DNA of 64,000 bases. It comes from Tigriopus japonicus. Its lineage: Eukaryota; Arthropoda; Copepoda; Harpacticoida; Harpacticidae. The position numbers and the translations under genes were made by a program. Position 1 is the stretch's first letter, and every line of letters begins with the position of its first letter. The DNA is taken from contig JAAGOF010000109.1 in NCBI GenBank assembly GCA_010645155.1, positions 741,158-805,157 on the forward strand. Direction: 5' to 3'. Below, one piece after another: positions 23,473-37,600 of the stretch. Below the pieces are notes generated by a model, which was not told the DNA's origin, ran no database searches, and saw only the letters and a program-made list of their open reading frames with translations.

Positions 23473-26400
23473 GCAAAGTGAGTTCTTTCAAATTTTTAAC
23501 ATCGGTTTTACCGTTAATGCGTTGCTTTATTGTACAAAGCTCATAGTCTTTCTTCTTCTAGGCAACGACATAATTGGTTTTGGTAGTGATTGGACATTCT
23601 CCATGATGTTGGCTAGAACCTGATTATCTGCCTTGTCTGCTCTTTAATGACTTTAAGATTAATGAAGCTTGGTCCTTCTTCACCAGATTTGACTTGGTTC
23701 TTGAAATCTTGTATCGGAAATCAAATCCCTCCTTCATTCTCACCCTATTTAGACAACTTATCATCCAAATACGATATCAAAAGTAAATCCGAAACCCCTT
23801 TTCTTGAGCCCAAAATAGTGTTGACAAATGAGGAATACAAGAAGGCGTTGCTCACTCGAAGCTCAAGGTTCCTTCAAATTAACCATCTAAATGTTGGAAG
23901 CGACGTCTTGGCAAGGATACAACCAACCAACCTTCCCATCTACCTACCCACTTCGAGCTCGGATCTAGGTGCAAGCTCGAGTACCATTTATATGATCTGA
24001 TAGAGGAAGAAACCACCGTCTTCCCTATCCTGTACAGAATCCTAAAGGAACCGAAAACTTCCTTCCGTAGATGACATAAAAAGCCCTTTTCGAGACTCAT
24101 TTTACCGGACGATCATCCTGCGGTGCCAACCGTCAATTATCTCCATTGTAGGCCCAATCATCGTGAAACTGTTTAATGGGTTGGGCTTTGAGAGGCCCTC
24201 TTCAGGCACCTTTTTCCACCATGTTTTGAGCACCAACTGAGCCTCACACATCCTGGAATTTGTGGGCTGGGTCCAAGCGTTGTTGGGGTTGGTGTTGTTA
24301 CACTCAAGGAAGCTTTTGTGAAAAATGGCGTGGCCCTAATTTATTGTGCTCGAGTTCACGACTGGTTGCGGATGTTAGACCAACTCAGATCTGGACAGCA
24401 CACCAACCAAGTCCAATGGTTCGTGCCCGTAATTAGATCATCATAGATGGTTGCACTAACTGTAATGTTTAGATAACTATGGAGGTACTCGATTGGGCCC
24501 TCTTTCGGAAGGGACCTTGGGAAGAATGAGATGAAATGTGGAAGACGTGGAAGAGAACCTTATTGAAACCGAGTTCATGAGCGATAGATCATCGAACTAA
24601 TCGCCCTGATGGCAACGTCAGGATTGCAATTGGAAATATTTAGGGACTTTCAAAGGATAAGGTAGGCTGAGTGTATGTCTGTGTCAGGGGATTTTGGGCT
24701 GAATGAAATGATGATGCCAGAACTCATTCTTCAGTTGACGCACATGTGAGCCTACTTCGAAAACCATCAATTCAGTTCATGCAAAGATAATCCCCCCGCT
24801 TTTCTGCTCTTTCTGAATGGCTGAGATGGTTTGACATTGAACAGGCGTTGGTTGTTGGTTGTCTGGCTGGGCTGTATTTTGGAAATGGTCGGAAATCTCG
24901 GAGTCAGGGGGAAAAAAAAGGAACCGATTTGTTAGTGTTATCAATTAAGATGGAAGTTCAAGATTGAGATGAATATCACGGGTTTCCCAATGTTTTCCGG
25001 GAAGTTGAGTGGTGTTAGTCTAACTAACACATATTCAATCAATGTTCAACCTTCAGGTTGGTCCATGGCATCCTCTGCTTCTACTTCTGTCGATTAATGG
25101 AAGTCAGGGTGACTCAGCTCTTCAGCAATTGAGTTTTCCGAGAAGTGCGAGAGAAGTTGCCTTGATTCTTCATTTCGATCCCAAAAGGTACCATTCAGAT
25201 AGTCATCGAAGACGGATTGCGAGGAATTTGCGAAGCAAATATCCTCCCGATCACGACCAAAAGCAGGAAGTTCGGATTTCTCAACCCCACACGGCCTACC
25301 AAGCGATCCCAAATCCCAAGACCTAAATCGAGCCGTCTTGTTCAGCATCGTATTGTGTTTCAAACTAGATGGACGGTCTTTCATGGCCTAGGGTTACCAT
25401 TCGTCTTGAGTTCACAAAACACGACGGTGAATTGAGAATATGCCAACAAAAGATCAGGGGAATTATGCAAATTCCTAGGCGATGGTCCATTCAACAAATC
25501 CTCGGAGAACGAGCTATGTTAGAAGTTTCCTTGGAATGCTCTTGGTCCATCTCTCAGTCGAAAGTAGGAAGGACTAATTTATGCTCACACTGTGAAAACA
25601 GGAATGAATTTCCGAAATCCTCTGAACTTTGTCATAATTGCATGCAGCAACATTCAATTTCGTTGTCGACATTTTTTTCCGGAAATGCTCTGAAAAGCGT
25701 TGGGAGGCCGTGTTTAGCATTGATTTACTTGCATAATTTCTCTTGTGAAGCCATGCAACACCACCAAAATGCAAGTACGCCATTTGGGAAGGCCATTTGG
25801 GAGTCGTTGGATCTTAGCTGTCAGTGGTGAATGTGACCTCCAACAAACCCTCAAATTTGGCCAGCTTTTGGCCCAAATTCCTATGGCGCCCATATTCGCC
25901 GAAAGAGTGGCTCAGATGAGATAAATCTCTTTCTTCCCACGTAAGCATGATCAACAAGACAGTATTTAATTAGGGCAGCATTCAATTATGCTTATTTGAG
26001 GCTATCGAGTATGCACCACTCCATGAAACAATGGCAACAGGCCGTAAACAACACAATGAGATGAGATATCAATCATGTCTTCCCTCAGAAGGGCCCTTAT
26101 TCTTTAGAAGGATGCCAAACCAACGCCCTTTTCATGTACAGTTGCAAAAATGGCAATCCTTACCCTTTGGTTAGCACATGCTATTTAATAAATATAAGAT
26201 ATTGTTTTTTGTATGAGATTGGCAAGTTTTCTTCTGCAGCGTTCTGGAGAGTTGTGCAAGAACAACAACAGGGATAGAGGATATTCGAGAGCGATGTCAA
26301 ACTTAGAAATTCAAGGACGATGGATTCAAATTTGATGCGTCCTTAATCCTTGTGCTCATTTCCTCCAGCCAAAGTAAATCTCAACAATAGCAAGTAGGAT

Positions 26401-29400
26401 GACAATGGTGTCATTAAAAGTGCTCTCAACTAATTTACCGCCATTCCACTAGATGATGACCCTGGCCTTAATTCAGTTGCATTGCACCAGACCAGTTTTT
26501 TTCACTTGCATGTTGAAGTTTTCCGGACCGCCTCATTTGCGTAGTTCATTGGATTTTTTTTTTCTTCTTGTCAAATCTAACCAACAATGGCACGTTAATT
26601 ATCCGCCTCAGCCATTTGAAGCATGACCTTTTTGTCTTTGTGCTTCTTCTATCCATTCACGTAATCTTCCACTTCTTGTACAAGCAACCACTGTCAACTC
26701 ATGCGCTCTAATACCAAACACGTGAACCGGTGAGCTAGTTAGCGCCCTTTATCTGATCCTAATATTTCACGGGCCACTGCATGTCAACAAAACCGATGGT
26801 TCCCTTTCTGACACGAGCAAATCCGAAGGTTTATTGCTAACAACGGACATAGATCACGCGTCGAATAAAAGTCAAGTGAGAAGTCGCCCAGGAATTTGCT
26901 TTGGATTGCATCACGGTTCGTGACCAGTCCGTCACCCAGAGGTAATAGAGGTCCAGAGAATTTGTCCAGACCTCATGAATGGAATAACATACAAGAAAAG
27001 TGAGCCTGAAGCGTGTCATGGACAAGTGCAGGCGCTAGTAGAGTCTTTTACTATTGCTTGAATTAAGTGCCATTTTGAATTTAATCAACACTCGCGGTTT
27101 TGCCAACAGGAACAATGAACTCCCTAATCCCTTAAATCAGATTGGCATAAAATTCAAGCACTTTGCATGTGGGAACTTGGGGTTGCAGTGAATCAAAATT
27201 TGACTCTCACTCCTCTCTTTCTGGTCAGGATCTTGTCGGAACTCCAAGAAAGAATCTCGTTACCGCAATCCATGCCGAATACGTACAGCTACTCACTTCC
27301 TTGTGGCCAGGAATAGGAGAATAAAGACGTTTAGTACATTTCTTATGATTGGGAATTCGTCCGTATTTGATTTCCTGCTCTTTGTATGATGGCACTACTC
27401 TTCACTCCCTTCAAACTCTCCTTTCCGTTAGTGATGGAATAAGTTGACGCATTGCACTAGAAACCGATGAAGAAAGGTAATTTCCACTTGATGGAGTAGG
27501 AGGCAATCAGCCAGGCATGATATCGATCTCGTACAGCTCACGTGGTGACGGGTCATTGTTTACCGGCTCCGGACGACATGTTGGCAATGTTCAATTGCTC
27601 GGGGTCAATCGGTCATGGTAAAATACGTTGTGTTTTTTTCCTACTGAAGCGTGCTTTGGACTCGTGGTTCGTTGCAAGTACTACTCAGTCGACCATCAAC
27701 CATCTCTGTCCACCTTTGTATTCGTCCGACAGTGTTTGACATGGTTAAAAGCTCTATTCTCCCTGGGTTCGAACCACGCTAGGTTCGAGAAACGATGCCA
27801 TCAAATATATGTATGCTGCTAAGCAAGACAGCTCCTCAATCTTGATAACTTCGCCAAGATCTATTCGGAATGGAGCAGCTTCACTTGGGGGAAACTGCAC
27901 TTTGCGAACTCGATTTTATGGGGTACTTTGGCAACTTTGCGGTGATTGGGAGAGGAAAAAATCTCGCTATGGCAAATCGTACGATTTTTATGCCGATTCC
28001 TTTCAAGTTGGAATTGGAGAAAAAGGGCATCGGGCAAGAAAGGTATCGCTCTACATCCCTCAGATATCTTTATATATCAGTGTATTCCTGAGCGTTGAGC
28101 GGAGCAAAAATGACGAGTAGGTGGTGCAACACTGCCAAAAAGGGATGGTTTTCCAGAAAAAAGAGCTCTCAACCTTCGGAACGATTCGTTCTCGTTGAAG
28201 ATGGCATCCAAGTGGAGGGAAGTTTTTGGTGTGCAGATCATTCGGCAATGCAAATTGAGGGCCATTCTTTGATTTGCTGTCCGCCCGAATCTCTACCATT
28301 CCCACCCAAAAAACCATCACCTTCCTTGTCAACTCAACTTTGGCAGTTTGGGGAGTGACCTGAAGGGTTGGTTGTCAGTTGAGAGATTAGGCAAACGACC
28401 CCTAAGGAGGTAGGAATGCCAGGTCAAATTGTAAACAAGCCTACTTCAAAACAAATTCCCCGGGTAGGTTGATTTCAATGCGGCTATGAAGCCATTGGCT
28501 CAAGCTCAAAGTCGTGCTTAATGTACTTTTTCCTATTACGGACTATCTAAAGTACCCAGGGAAATATCTGCCTCCGGGTGATTCAGTAATTTAGAGAAAT
28601 CTCAAAACTGCATCCATTCAAGCTCTGTATGCCTCAAGAGGGAGATGTGTTTTGAAACACCCGTTACATATTTCTTGATGTATGATCTGAACCTTCGGAA
28701 AATAGGCATATACCCATGAATCCTCGGCCAGAGTGCTAGTGTACTCTCAATGTGACGGAATGGATCCATTTCCTATGATGAAGATGTCAGACGAAAGAAG
28801 GGAGAGAGAGAAAAAAAATCCCGAAAGAAAGAGAAATGTCTCAAGGAAGTCAGTAAGAAAGAAAGAAAAAGACGGCAGAAGCTTCAAAAACACATCCGAA
28901 TCGGATGAAAAACAGTTCAGAGGGGTAATGGAACGGAAAATGAGCCCGATTGCTGTCCATTACACAAATGACATGAACTTAATCGGACGTCTCAGGGACG
29001 CCTTTTTGTGTGGTACATTGCCCGGATCTGACCTCTGGTCGTTGTGTTGATTAAGTACCTTACATTTCGCAATCCAAACATAAAAAAGAGCGGCACTGGT
29101 CTCGATTGACCGAGTTCACTCGGAAACACTTTCATATTGACCGGATCATAGAAGTAGATCCATGGCCATTTTGCGATTTGTCATATGACCTTAGGTCCCA
29201 TTAAATGTTCATTTGTGCTCTTCCATGAAATGGTGCCTCAATTTGGCCCAAATAGCTTACTGGTTGCCTCGGTGCTTAACTTTTCAAGTCCTTGATCATT
29301 GACATTGGAGTCAACTTTCTCCATTCGCCACCCCCAAGAATTTGAAGCACGTTGGAATGTGCGTGAAAGAGTTTTCAGACTCGACGAAGACACCGTTCGT

Positions 29401-32400
29401 TCTTCTTTGAAGGGCTCTAAATGATCAAAGTGCTGGTGTCAACTGATGCATTGTACGTGTGTATAAGAGAGCGTGGATTTATCAACGCTTGCCAAGTGTG
29501 GTCCATTTATTTCCATGAGGCTAGATGTCATCTGACAACGACTTGGATTCTTTACCCAAGAGCATTGCAAGAAGAATGGCCCTGGGAGAGATAGCATTGT
29601 CGTCATTTTTTGTTGTTTTAATTCATGCCTTTAGCACTTATCCGATGCATTCAGAGTCTACACCGAAGCTCGAGCCGACCTCTCCATCTAGTAAATGAGC
29701 TTCTCATAAAAAAGTCATTCTGTAATGAGGAGGAAGTGCGGGAACTTGACAAAAATCCTCCAACGGCACTTATCAGTTACTTGATCTTCCATGTGCAAAC
29801 ATTGGCTTTTAAGGAAGGTTTTTGGGAATATTTCCATTGACCTTCATGCGCATTGACGTATCATTCAGATCCCAATCATTCACACTTCCACACATATTGC
29901 GGCCAGTAAGAAATATCATGGGATGACAGGCTTGAAACAGCATCAATCTCGACATCACGAGCCTTCCTTCAGGAGCTCAACAAAAAGCATACCTTTCCAC
30001 TCACACCTCGGTGGTTCATAATAATAGCGGTACAGTAGTAGTAGAAGTACTAAGGTCTAAAAATAGGCAGTAGTGCTAAAGACAAGGGAGCCAAGATTCT
30101 CAGGAGGACGTGTGAGGCTAATCCGGGTGACTTTCGGGAATTGGCCGGAGATTTCATGCTATGAATCAGCATCTTTTGTTTGAAGTGACGATAGAGCACT
30201 ATGATGGGCTTTCTGGGGTTTTGGAAGTCGACGAATGAAAGAGCGTGACATGCCGGACAAAGATTTGCATATCTGATTATTGAGGCCAATTGAGATGTGC
30301 TAGAGGTTGTTGTTGGGTGTTTTTTTTCGGTTACTTCACCCTAGCCCTTCACTGGCACAATGAGGAAGTAATGATTCCAATCCTTCATGAATCAACGGGA
30401 ATAACTTGGTCGAGATTGTCTTACCTGAAATCAAGAGAGATATAAACCGTCAAGAAATATTCGAGCAACTTCCGTGTCCCTCGTTAAAAGCATAAGACAT
30501 GCCATAACTCCACATTGATAACGCTACAACGAAGGAATTTCCACGAGGTTAGTCCCTCAAAGCGGACTTTACGGTATCGTTCGTTCATCATACTCGATTT
30601 GAGCGAACGAGAAAGTTTCCGTGCTCGCCCGATTGCTCTAAAGCATCTGATACAGTGGGGATGCTTCCATCGGTTCTCATTAGATCACGTCGTCTTGCTT
30701 CTCCCAACAAACTTTTTCAATCATTTTTCTTTCTCTCAAGACGATGATAGCTTTATTAGCGCTCAAATGCATCCTTATCAACACTAAGAAAAAAAGGCTG
30801 CTTCAGGATCAAGCAACACAAATCTTGGCATGGGTATTCACCGTTTGACCTTGGATGGCAAAAATGGAGGGCGAGCCTTAGTTTTCTTCGCTCTCGTTTT
30901 GGTGTGGCCACCGATCACATTTCCGATGGTGCCAAATTGGACCCTTTTGAGAAGGCCTCAAGGTAAACATTCAAAATCTACCATCTCCTCATCACCCGAT
31001 GGATATTTAATATCAAAATTGTCTTAACATTATACCATCTTCAAGTAACCTGTGTCTTCATATTCGAGGGCGATTGGACACAATACCTTTTTCCCATAGG
31101 GAAAGAAGTGATTGAATCAAATCATGGGTGTGACTTCATGGATGTTTTTGTCGGCAAATGTCAAGATTTTCTGTCCACCGCTTCTGTTACTCTTGTTCTC
31201 AATCCCATACACGAACCAAGCACTCTTTTCAGTTGGCAACCAAGGTCAGTTCACGCCATATTTTTCCCACTTTTCTTCCTGGGACACAAGAAGAATCATA
31301 TTTTCCCGGATAAAACGACAGGGCTACGTTTGGCCATAGATTCTCATGGATCGGTTGTTCGGAAAGCAAATACGTAGTTGCCAGATCTCTTTGAGTGGTG
31401 AGGTAAGTCAGTCCATTCGTGGTCGGGAATCTGTGAAGATGGGCAAACCTGCCACCCACAGCAACTTTTCTCATAATTTAGGAGGAATAGGAGGGGGAAA
31501 AAGTGTCTTCGAGAATCTTTCCGGAAACGAGGCGACCATTGTGCCATTAGAAAATCGACCATTACAAATCTGACACGGTACGTGTACAACTCACGACACG
31601 TTCACAATAGATGAAGACGAAAACGACGACGCCAACAACTGCTGTAATCTAAGAGTGTTCTCCAGAACAAACAAACATCCGACGACGGTTTGTGGCCATA
31701 TTTTGCTGCACTTTACCCAGCAATGCGAGTGTGAACTTCATATATATGGACGTAAAACCACTATTGTGGTTGAAAGAGAGGAGGAGGAACCATGTTTCCC
31801 AACATATTGCACAGGCTGCACATTTGCATTTAATCATTCAATTCAAACATCGCCCTGCCCACTTTGAAAGGAAAGGCTGCTGAGGCCACGATCAATCAAT
31901 CGGGTTGAGCGAGGCAAAGAATAATGGTCGCGAGGACAGGTGAACCTGGAGAGAAATCAATCCTGCTCCAGCCTCAATTGGATCCCGATCAAGAGGACAT
32001 CAATGGGGAACCAGAACCAGGTTTCCCGTGATGGATAGCCAAAAGCGAACACTTGTCCCTCCCCTTCCATTTAAACGAACGAAATTCATCCACTTATGAA
32101 ATATGCATGTATGTTCAAAGACGGCCTTGAGCTCAGATCTAGCCCGAGCAAAGCAATCGGATGAGGCCTTCTTATGTTAATCGAACAATGCATAAGGCAC
32201 GACTGACGACGAGTGGTCTGAACGGGCCAAAGAGGCTCAAAATGCGCACTGTGAGTGTGTGTGAGTATTCCACCTATTTCGCGCCCAACCCCGTTTAAGA
32301 TATGAATTTCATTATGGCAATGAACTTCTCGCAAAGGTCAGCCGTATTGAAAACCTTCGGAAGCATGCATGCACGCTAATCTGCATTTCGGGTTCGTTAG

Positions 32401-34488
32401 GATGCAAAGCAAATCGTGGAGCGATCATGGGCCAAAATGATTGTTCGTCCGAATCATGAACGATTCCGATGACGACAATTCAAATGAACGGCTTCAAGAA
32501 GGCGAAGAAACGACGACAACGACGACGACAACAATAAATTTATTCGAGTGGCCTCAGGACGTTTGCAATTCTCGAGTGATGGCATTGGGAGTAAAGTGAA
32601 ATGTCAATAAACTTCCGAAAAATTAAGACATTTCCAAGCTCGTTGTTGCAATCCAGCATTGTTCCGAAACAGACCGATTTCCTTGAATTAGAAAATGCGT
32701 TGTAGCCACTGTTCAAGTTCACTTCCTCTTTCCTGGGCGCCTTTTGTTCTGGGTGCCGCAGCACTCATTGAAAAGGAAACACTGGATCATGTTAACCATT
32801 TCCATTGATGAGTAAAGGGACTATTGATTATTTTCGGGAGCCCTTTCCATATGCAGTCGATTCGTCCTAGTACTGCTACAACTACAACTACTTTGGATTC
32901 TCCATACTCAGTCAGTCTGGCAGCACCAATGGGAGTCGGTCAGAAGAAGTATCCGATTCTGGCATGGTTTTTGTCTTCTTGATCTGGTTGCTTGTTCGGT
33001 TGTAACAAGAATTGGCAGGGGCTCATCTTCATACGATGAGCCTCATCTCGAGAAGAAATCATGGTCAGTCTAATGCCAAGGAAGGTTCGTGTGGAGTTAC
33101 TGGGGGCTCCAATTCATTAGGGCACTCTTCGGATGAAACATGAGGGAGACTGATGCAATAGACTGTCTTACTTGTGTGCGCCACTAAGTAAGTAAGTAAG
33201 AAATAGAGTGAGAAAGAATGAACGAACCAAAGAAAGAAGATGAATCCACTTACCCATTGCTAGTCAACTACGGACAACCGAAAAAAAATCAACGAAGCTT
33301 CACACCCTCACCTATCTTTCTGTCTGCTGTGAAACGACCGCCAGGTTCGTTTGACTTTGAAATTGATCAGCTGCTAACTGAAACTCTCGCAACGACGACC
33401 TTGGACGGATTTCAGACTGACAGGGCTGCTTCGACCGAGGTCTCTAGTGAAGTTACTACTGCTTCTGATGATCATGATGAAGCTTTAAAGCGGCTGAAGA
33501 CACAGAATGGTCTTGAATGAACTTTTGGCACGGTACAGAAACAGAAATTCAATAAGCTAATCTGAGGTATCCGGCCACTGATCGCTGGAATTGGACCAAA
33601 GGATGATGAACCCCGGGTGGTTTACCAACCATACAAGGCCTTTCTAATAGAATTGTCGATCCAGGACATCTTTGAGTGAACTTCGAGCTTTGTTTGAACA
33701 ACAAAATGATTCCTATTGTTTTGAGCCCTCAGAAGAGGTTTCTCAAAAGGGGCGACTTCTTTGGCAGAGGTAATGAAAACTAAACCATGATTCCGATTAG
33801 GGAACCGACCAAATTCCAAACAAATCCCCGGAATCGTTAGTTAACGAACCCGAATACTTTGACCAGAGCAGGAAAAAGACCCAAAATCTGCATTTTTTTT
33901 TTTCTCATATAAATTAGAACCGATGAAAATCAACGCACGTATAAAAACTCGTCTCCGAGTCTACTTCTTCTTGAAAAACGAATGCATGGTTGGTTCACAA
34001 TACCTAATTGGTCTGTTTCTTGCGTGTCTTTGTGCAACCCTATCTCTCAAAGAAACAGAAACCAGAATCAAGCTAGTTATGAATAAGCATGGCTTCAAAC
34101 CCAACCAAACAAAAACATAGGGTTCCCATGGTAAAGAATTAGGATGGCAAAACTCCTTGGTCACTCCGGAGAAATCCTTCCCCATGGGAATAATGACAGA
34201 ACTGGAGGGTATTTTTGGGGAGATCTTTTAGCCTTGAAGTGCTCACTTCCACTTTCTCCCGATGGTTTCTTCTCGGGGTCAGTTGGTTGGCTCTTTGCTC
34301 CTCCTGTAAACAGTCTTCAGCCTTTCCGAATCCCCCATTCTCAAGAACGAGGCTAAGAGGCTCAAGTGGCATTAGGAATATCTGGGTTTTGTTCAAGTTG
34401 ACCAACATTAATATCAATTGCATCGTCATCATCATCGTCAGAAAAAAAGAAGGGAGACCCTCCTTCTAAGACGAGGAAGCTGCCAACA

Positions 34489-34614
34489 ATGATTTGTAAT
34501 CGACCTTGTTCAGTTCTTTACTTCCTGATTTTGTGGATCGTCATAGGCTTTTGCATTGCTGTATCCGATGCCGTCGATGAAGGACGATCGATACCTTTAG
34601 TGACCCAAATTTGA
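34489..34614 (+). CDS. Candidate 41-residue secreted peptide (small ORF)
   Basis: The ATG is in a good context (ACAATG, A at -3). The predicted product starts MICNRPCS, has a strong hydrophobic core (VLYFLILWIVIGFCIAV), a plausible cleavage site after SDA, and a 13-residue mature part ending LVTQI before TGA. It looks like a signal peptide with a very short mature peptide, or a first exon whose donor was not found. It lies inside the proposed large intron on the opposite strand. No family was recognised, and chance hydrophobic frames of this length do occur. Confidence 0.25.
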   Translation: MICNRPCSVLYFLILWIVIGFCIAVSDAVDEGRSIPLVTQI

Positions 34615-37600
34615 TATGTGGCGCCTGTCATATCTGTGCAAGAACTATGAATGGAGCACATTTTTAAAAAGGAAACTTGGCAACTCAAAGACTTTAAGAT
34701 CCATGAATAATAATTTATTGTTCGTATGGTTCTTACCTATGCCATGACTACCCATGTACGTTCCAAAAGAACAGCTTTCGGTAAGTATCTCTCGAAGCAG
34801 TCGCTTCATTTACATGGATGGCCCTTATTCTATTAACGCTTCCAAGATCAACGTCTGTTTGGTTCATTCCAGTCTTGCAGTGCTCGATGTCGAGTTCCTC
34901 AGAAAGGGGAACAGTAAATATATACAAAGCACTCTTGCGATGTATTCGTTTCCAATATGCATCTGGCATCTGCCATGGCCACGAGTGGAAAATGCTTTCA
35001 GCCCTTTGGGTCCGTTCTGCCTTGGCTCTGATGTCCATGGCTTTTCATTTGATACCTTATGTTTGAACAGGCTCAAGATATTAACGGGTTGGATGCGTCT
35101 TGCCCCTGAGGCCCTAATATTTGTTCATACGTTTAGTCAACAACCAGATGATTACGTTGATGCCTCTGTTGTTTCGTTTCTGCCGCCCAAGAGGCTTTCA
35201 CTCTAATGTCGGAAAGGATTAATCTGGACTCAAAACAGTTGTCGCCCAATCGCTATCAAGTTGATTCCAACACAAACTGTGCTTATCCCTCCACAGCTGG
35301 TCATTACGCACAATGGAGGCCCAACCGATCCCGGATAAGTGGGCCCACTGTGTCATGTCAAAGGGGCTCCTTCTTGGGAAAGATGACAATGAAGCCTTCC
35401 TTTTGTTAGGTTGACAGAGAGGAAACTTGCGAAATGTATGTAAATCCCCTTATCAAGTATGCATGGCTACATCAAGGTTGTTCCACCTTTCAAAGGTTCC
35501 ATGTAACTACATGAAGCATAGGATGAGCCCTTCCTCATCCGTTCTCATTCTCTAGTCAAGCTGAAAGCTGGAATTTTAGTAGCTCTTCAAAAGGAAAAAG
35601 ATGTGAGTTAGTAAGGGAATGTGCGAAAAAAACTATTGTCCAAAAAGAAAGATGGAAGTGGAAATATCAAAGCATGACCTCGAATCGAGCGCCTCTAAAC
35701 TGAAGTCACTCTCTTGGTTAGCCTTTATTTGCATAGATATTGGAAAAGTCTGAAAGCAATGGGCTCAGAAAGGGGACATTATAGTAAGCGTTCCCTCTGG
35801 GATAGGATCAGGAAGCAGAAACAAGAATTGACAAAATCCCATTTCCATGGGAAAAAATTGGCTTAGTTGGTCCCAAGTAGGATCGATGCACCCATTTCAT
35901 TGCAGAGGAAGGAAGGAAGTACGTGGTGCCCACGAAAGGCATCGCCAATTGGTCTAATGAACAACCCACCACCAACTTCTTCTTAAGGCCAATGATTTAA
36001 TGAGCTTCTGAAAAATTACCAAAGTCCGCTTGAAAATCACCCAGAGAAAAGAAAGAGAGAGAGAAGGGGGACTGTAATTAAGTCGTAAATATTTACAGTT
36101 TAATCGTCCTCGGTGGAAAAATTAAGCATTTGAAGCTCAAGGCAAAGATGAGGAATGCGTCCCAACAATCCTACCTTCTCTCAAATATTAGTACAACAAC
36201 GACAATTGCAACTACTACATCATCATCATGGCAAATTACAACCTTCTCGATCTGGATGACACAAGGTCAAATAACTTTCGTGCCAAGGTTCACTTAGAGG
36301 GTCAATCACAATGAATGTCATTCACAAGAGTCACAAAGAGCGAGTTAATCAATCTGAAGTCCCAATTGGGCAAAGTATTTAAGATCGTTAATATTAGTCC
36401 ACAAGGCAGTGGGGCTTTTCTGAATTTGAATGGAAACGAGATGACCCCAAGGGACTGAGGAACATTTGTTTAACGTTCATTAGGGACACAGCATACACAA
36501 TTAATGCTTTCGCTTGAGATGTTGAATCTTTAATGAGCCTAGCCATAATGTTATGGGTCCTATTAGCAGAAACTTGGTGGAATAATATTTTCTGAGGCGC
36601 ATGTTAGATCCATTGTTTTCCCCTCGCGCACAATTTTCTTCTCTCTCTGGTGATGCGCTCGCTAGCCTGAGGTCTCCTCACTAAATTATGGATATAAATG
36701 AGGCAATTCAACACCCAAAGTGCAAACATAATTACTACTGCCTTGAGTATCTGGTAGCCTTGACAACCTCCTTGAGCCACCAACAAGCAACATGGAGAAA
36801 GAAAGAAAGAAGCCTCACTCTTGGAAGAGTACTTACGTATTTGCCCAATGACAAGTTGATCTATGGCTGTTCATTATCTGAGCTTAAAACCATTGGGACC
36901 GCGAGAGCGTAGCCCATTTCGCTTTCCAAATGAATGGGCTTTGGCCCCAAGATGTTCTCGAACCTACAAATTGTCACCTCCAAGGTCGTGGACAGGGTGC
37001 ACGTATTATACGGCACTTTCCTCTTGTGGGCGAGACTTTTCTAATATGTCTAAAATATATATATCGCCCGCGCCTGTCCATTAGTTCTTTCCGAGGCATT
37101 AAGTAAGGGATCGGAGCCAAGGGGACAATATCCACCAATGTTCCATGGCACTCCCAAAGGACCTGGCAGGCTCTGACACGACAAAGGGTCCCTATCCAAA
37201 GGATCCGCCATTTCCTAATGCTAATAAATCCATGGCTTTATAAGATGCATTTATCTTCCTGGACTCCGGTAAAAGAGAGGCTGGAAAAGATTGGAGGCTC
37301 ATCCGGGGCTTCCCACGACCAAAATCCCGTAGTACATTAGTGATAAGATATTGCCGTTTCATGAAGTGAATGGCTGGTTGAGACCATCCAAATCCGTGCT
37401 TTGGGAACGGAAAAAGGCTTCATAAAAAAGGTTGCTCGTAGTTGGTAGAATCAGGATCGAGCATTGGAGCGTGGATTCACATCTATCTTGTTGTCTTTCC
37501 AATTTTGCTTTCAAAGAAATCTTGGAACAGCGCGGACTCGCCCGATCTTTTTTTGCTTTGCTCTTGAGCTCAGATTCTCGTTCACCTAATGTTTTTTCAT

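Noticed and set aside
25369..25830. 153-codon + strand frame with several cysteines
   Set aside because: There is no recognisable zinc-finger spacing, no splice sites and no start context; probably chance.
27755..27785. tRNA B-box-like GGTTCGAACC
   Set aside because: No matching acceptor stem, D-arm or A-box lies at the right distance.
33218..33520. 100-codon + strand frame that reads hydrophilic and protein-like
   Set aside because: It begins in a microsatellite and has no domain, upstream exon or clear polyadenylation signal; support is too weak to list.
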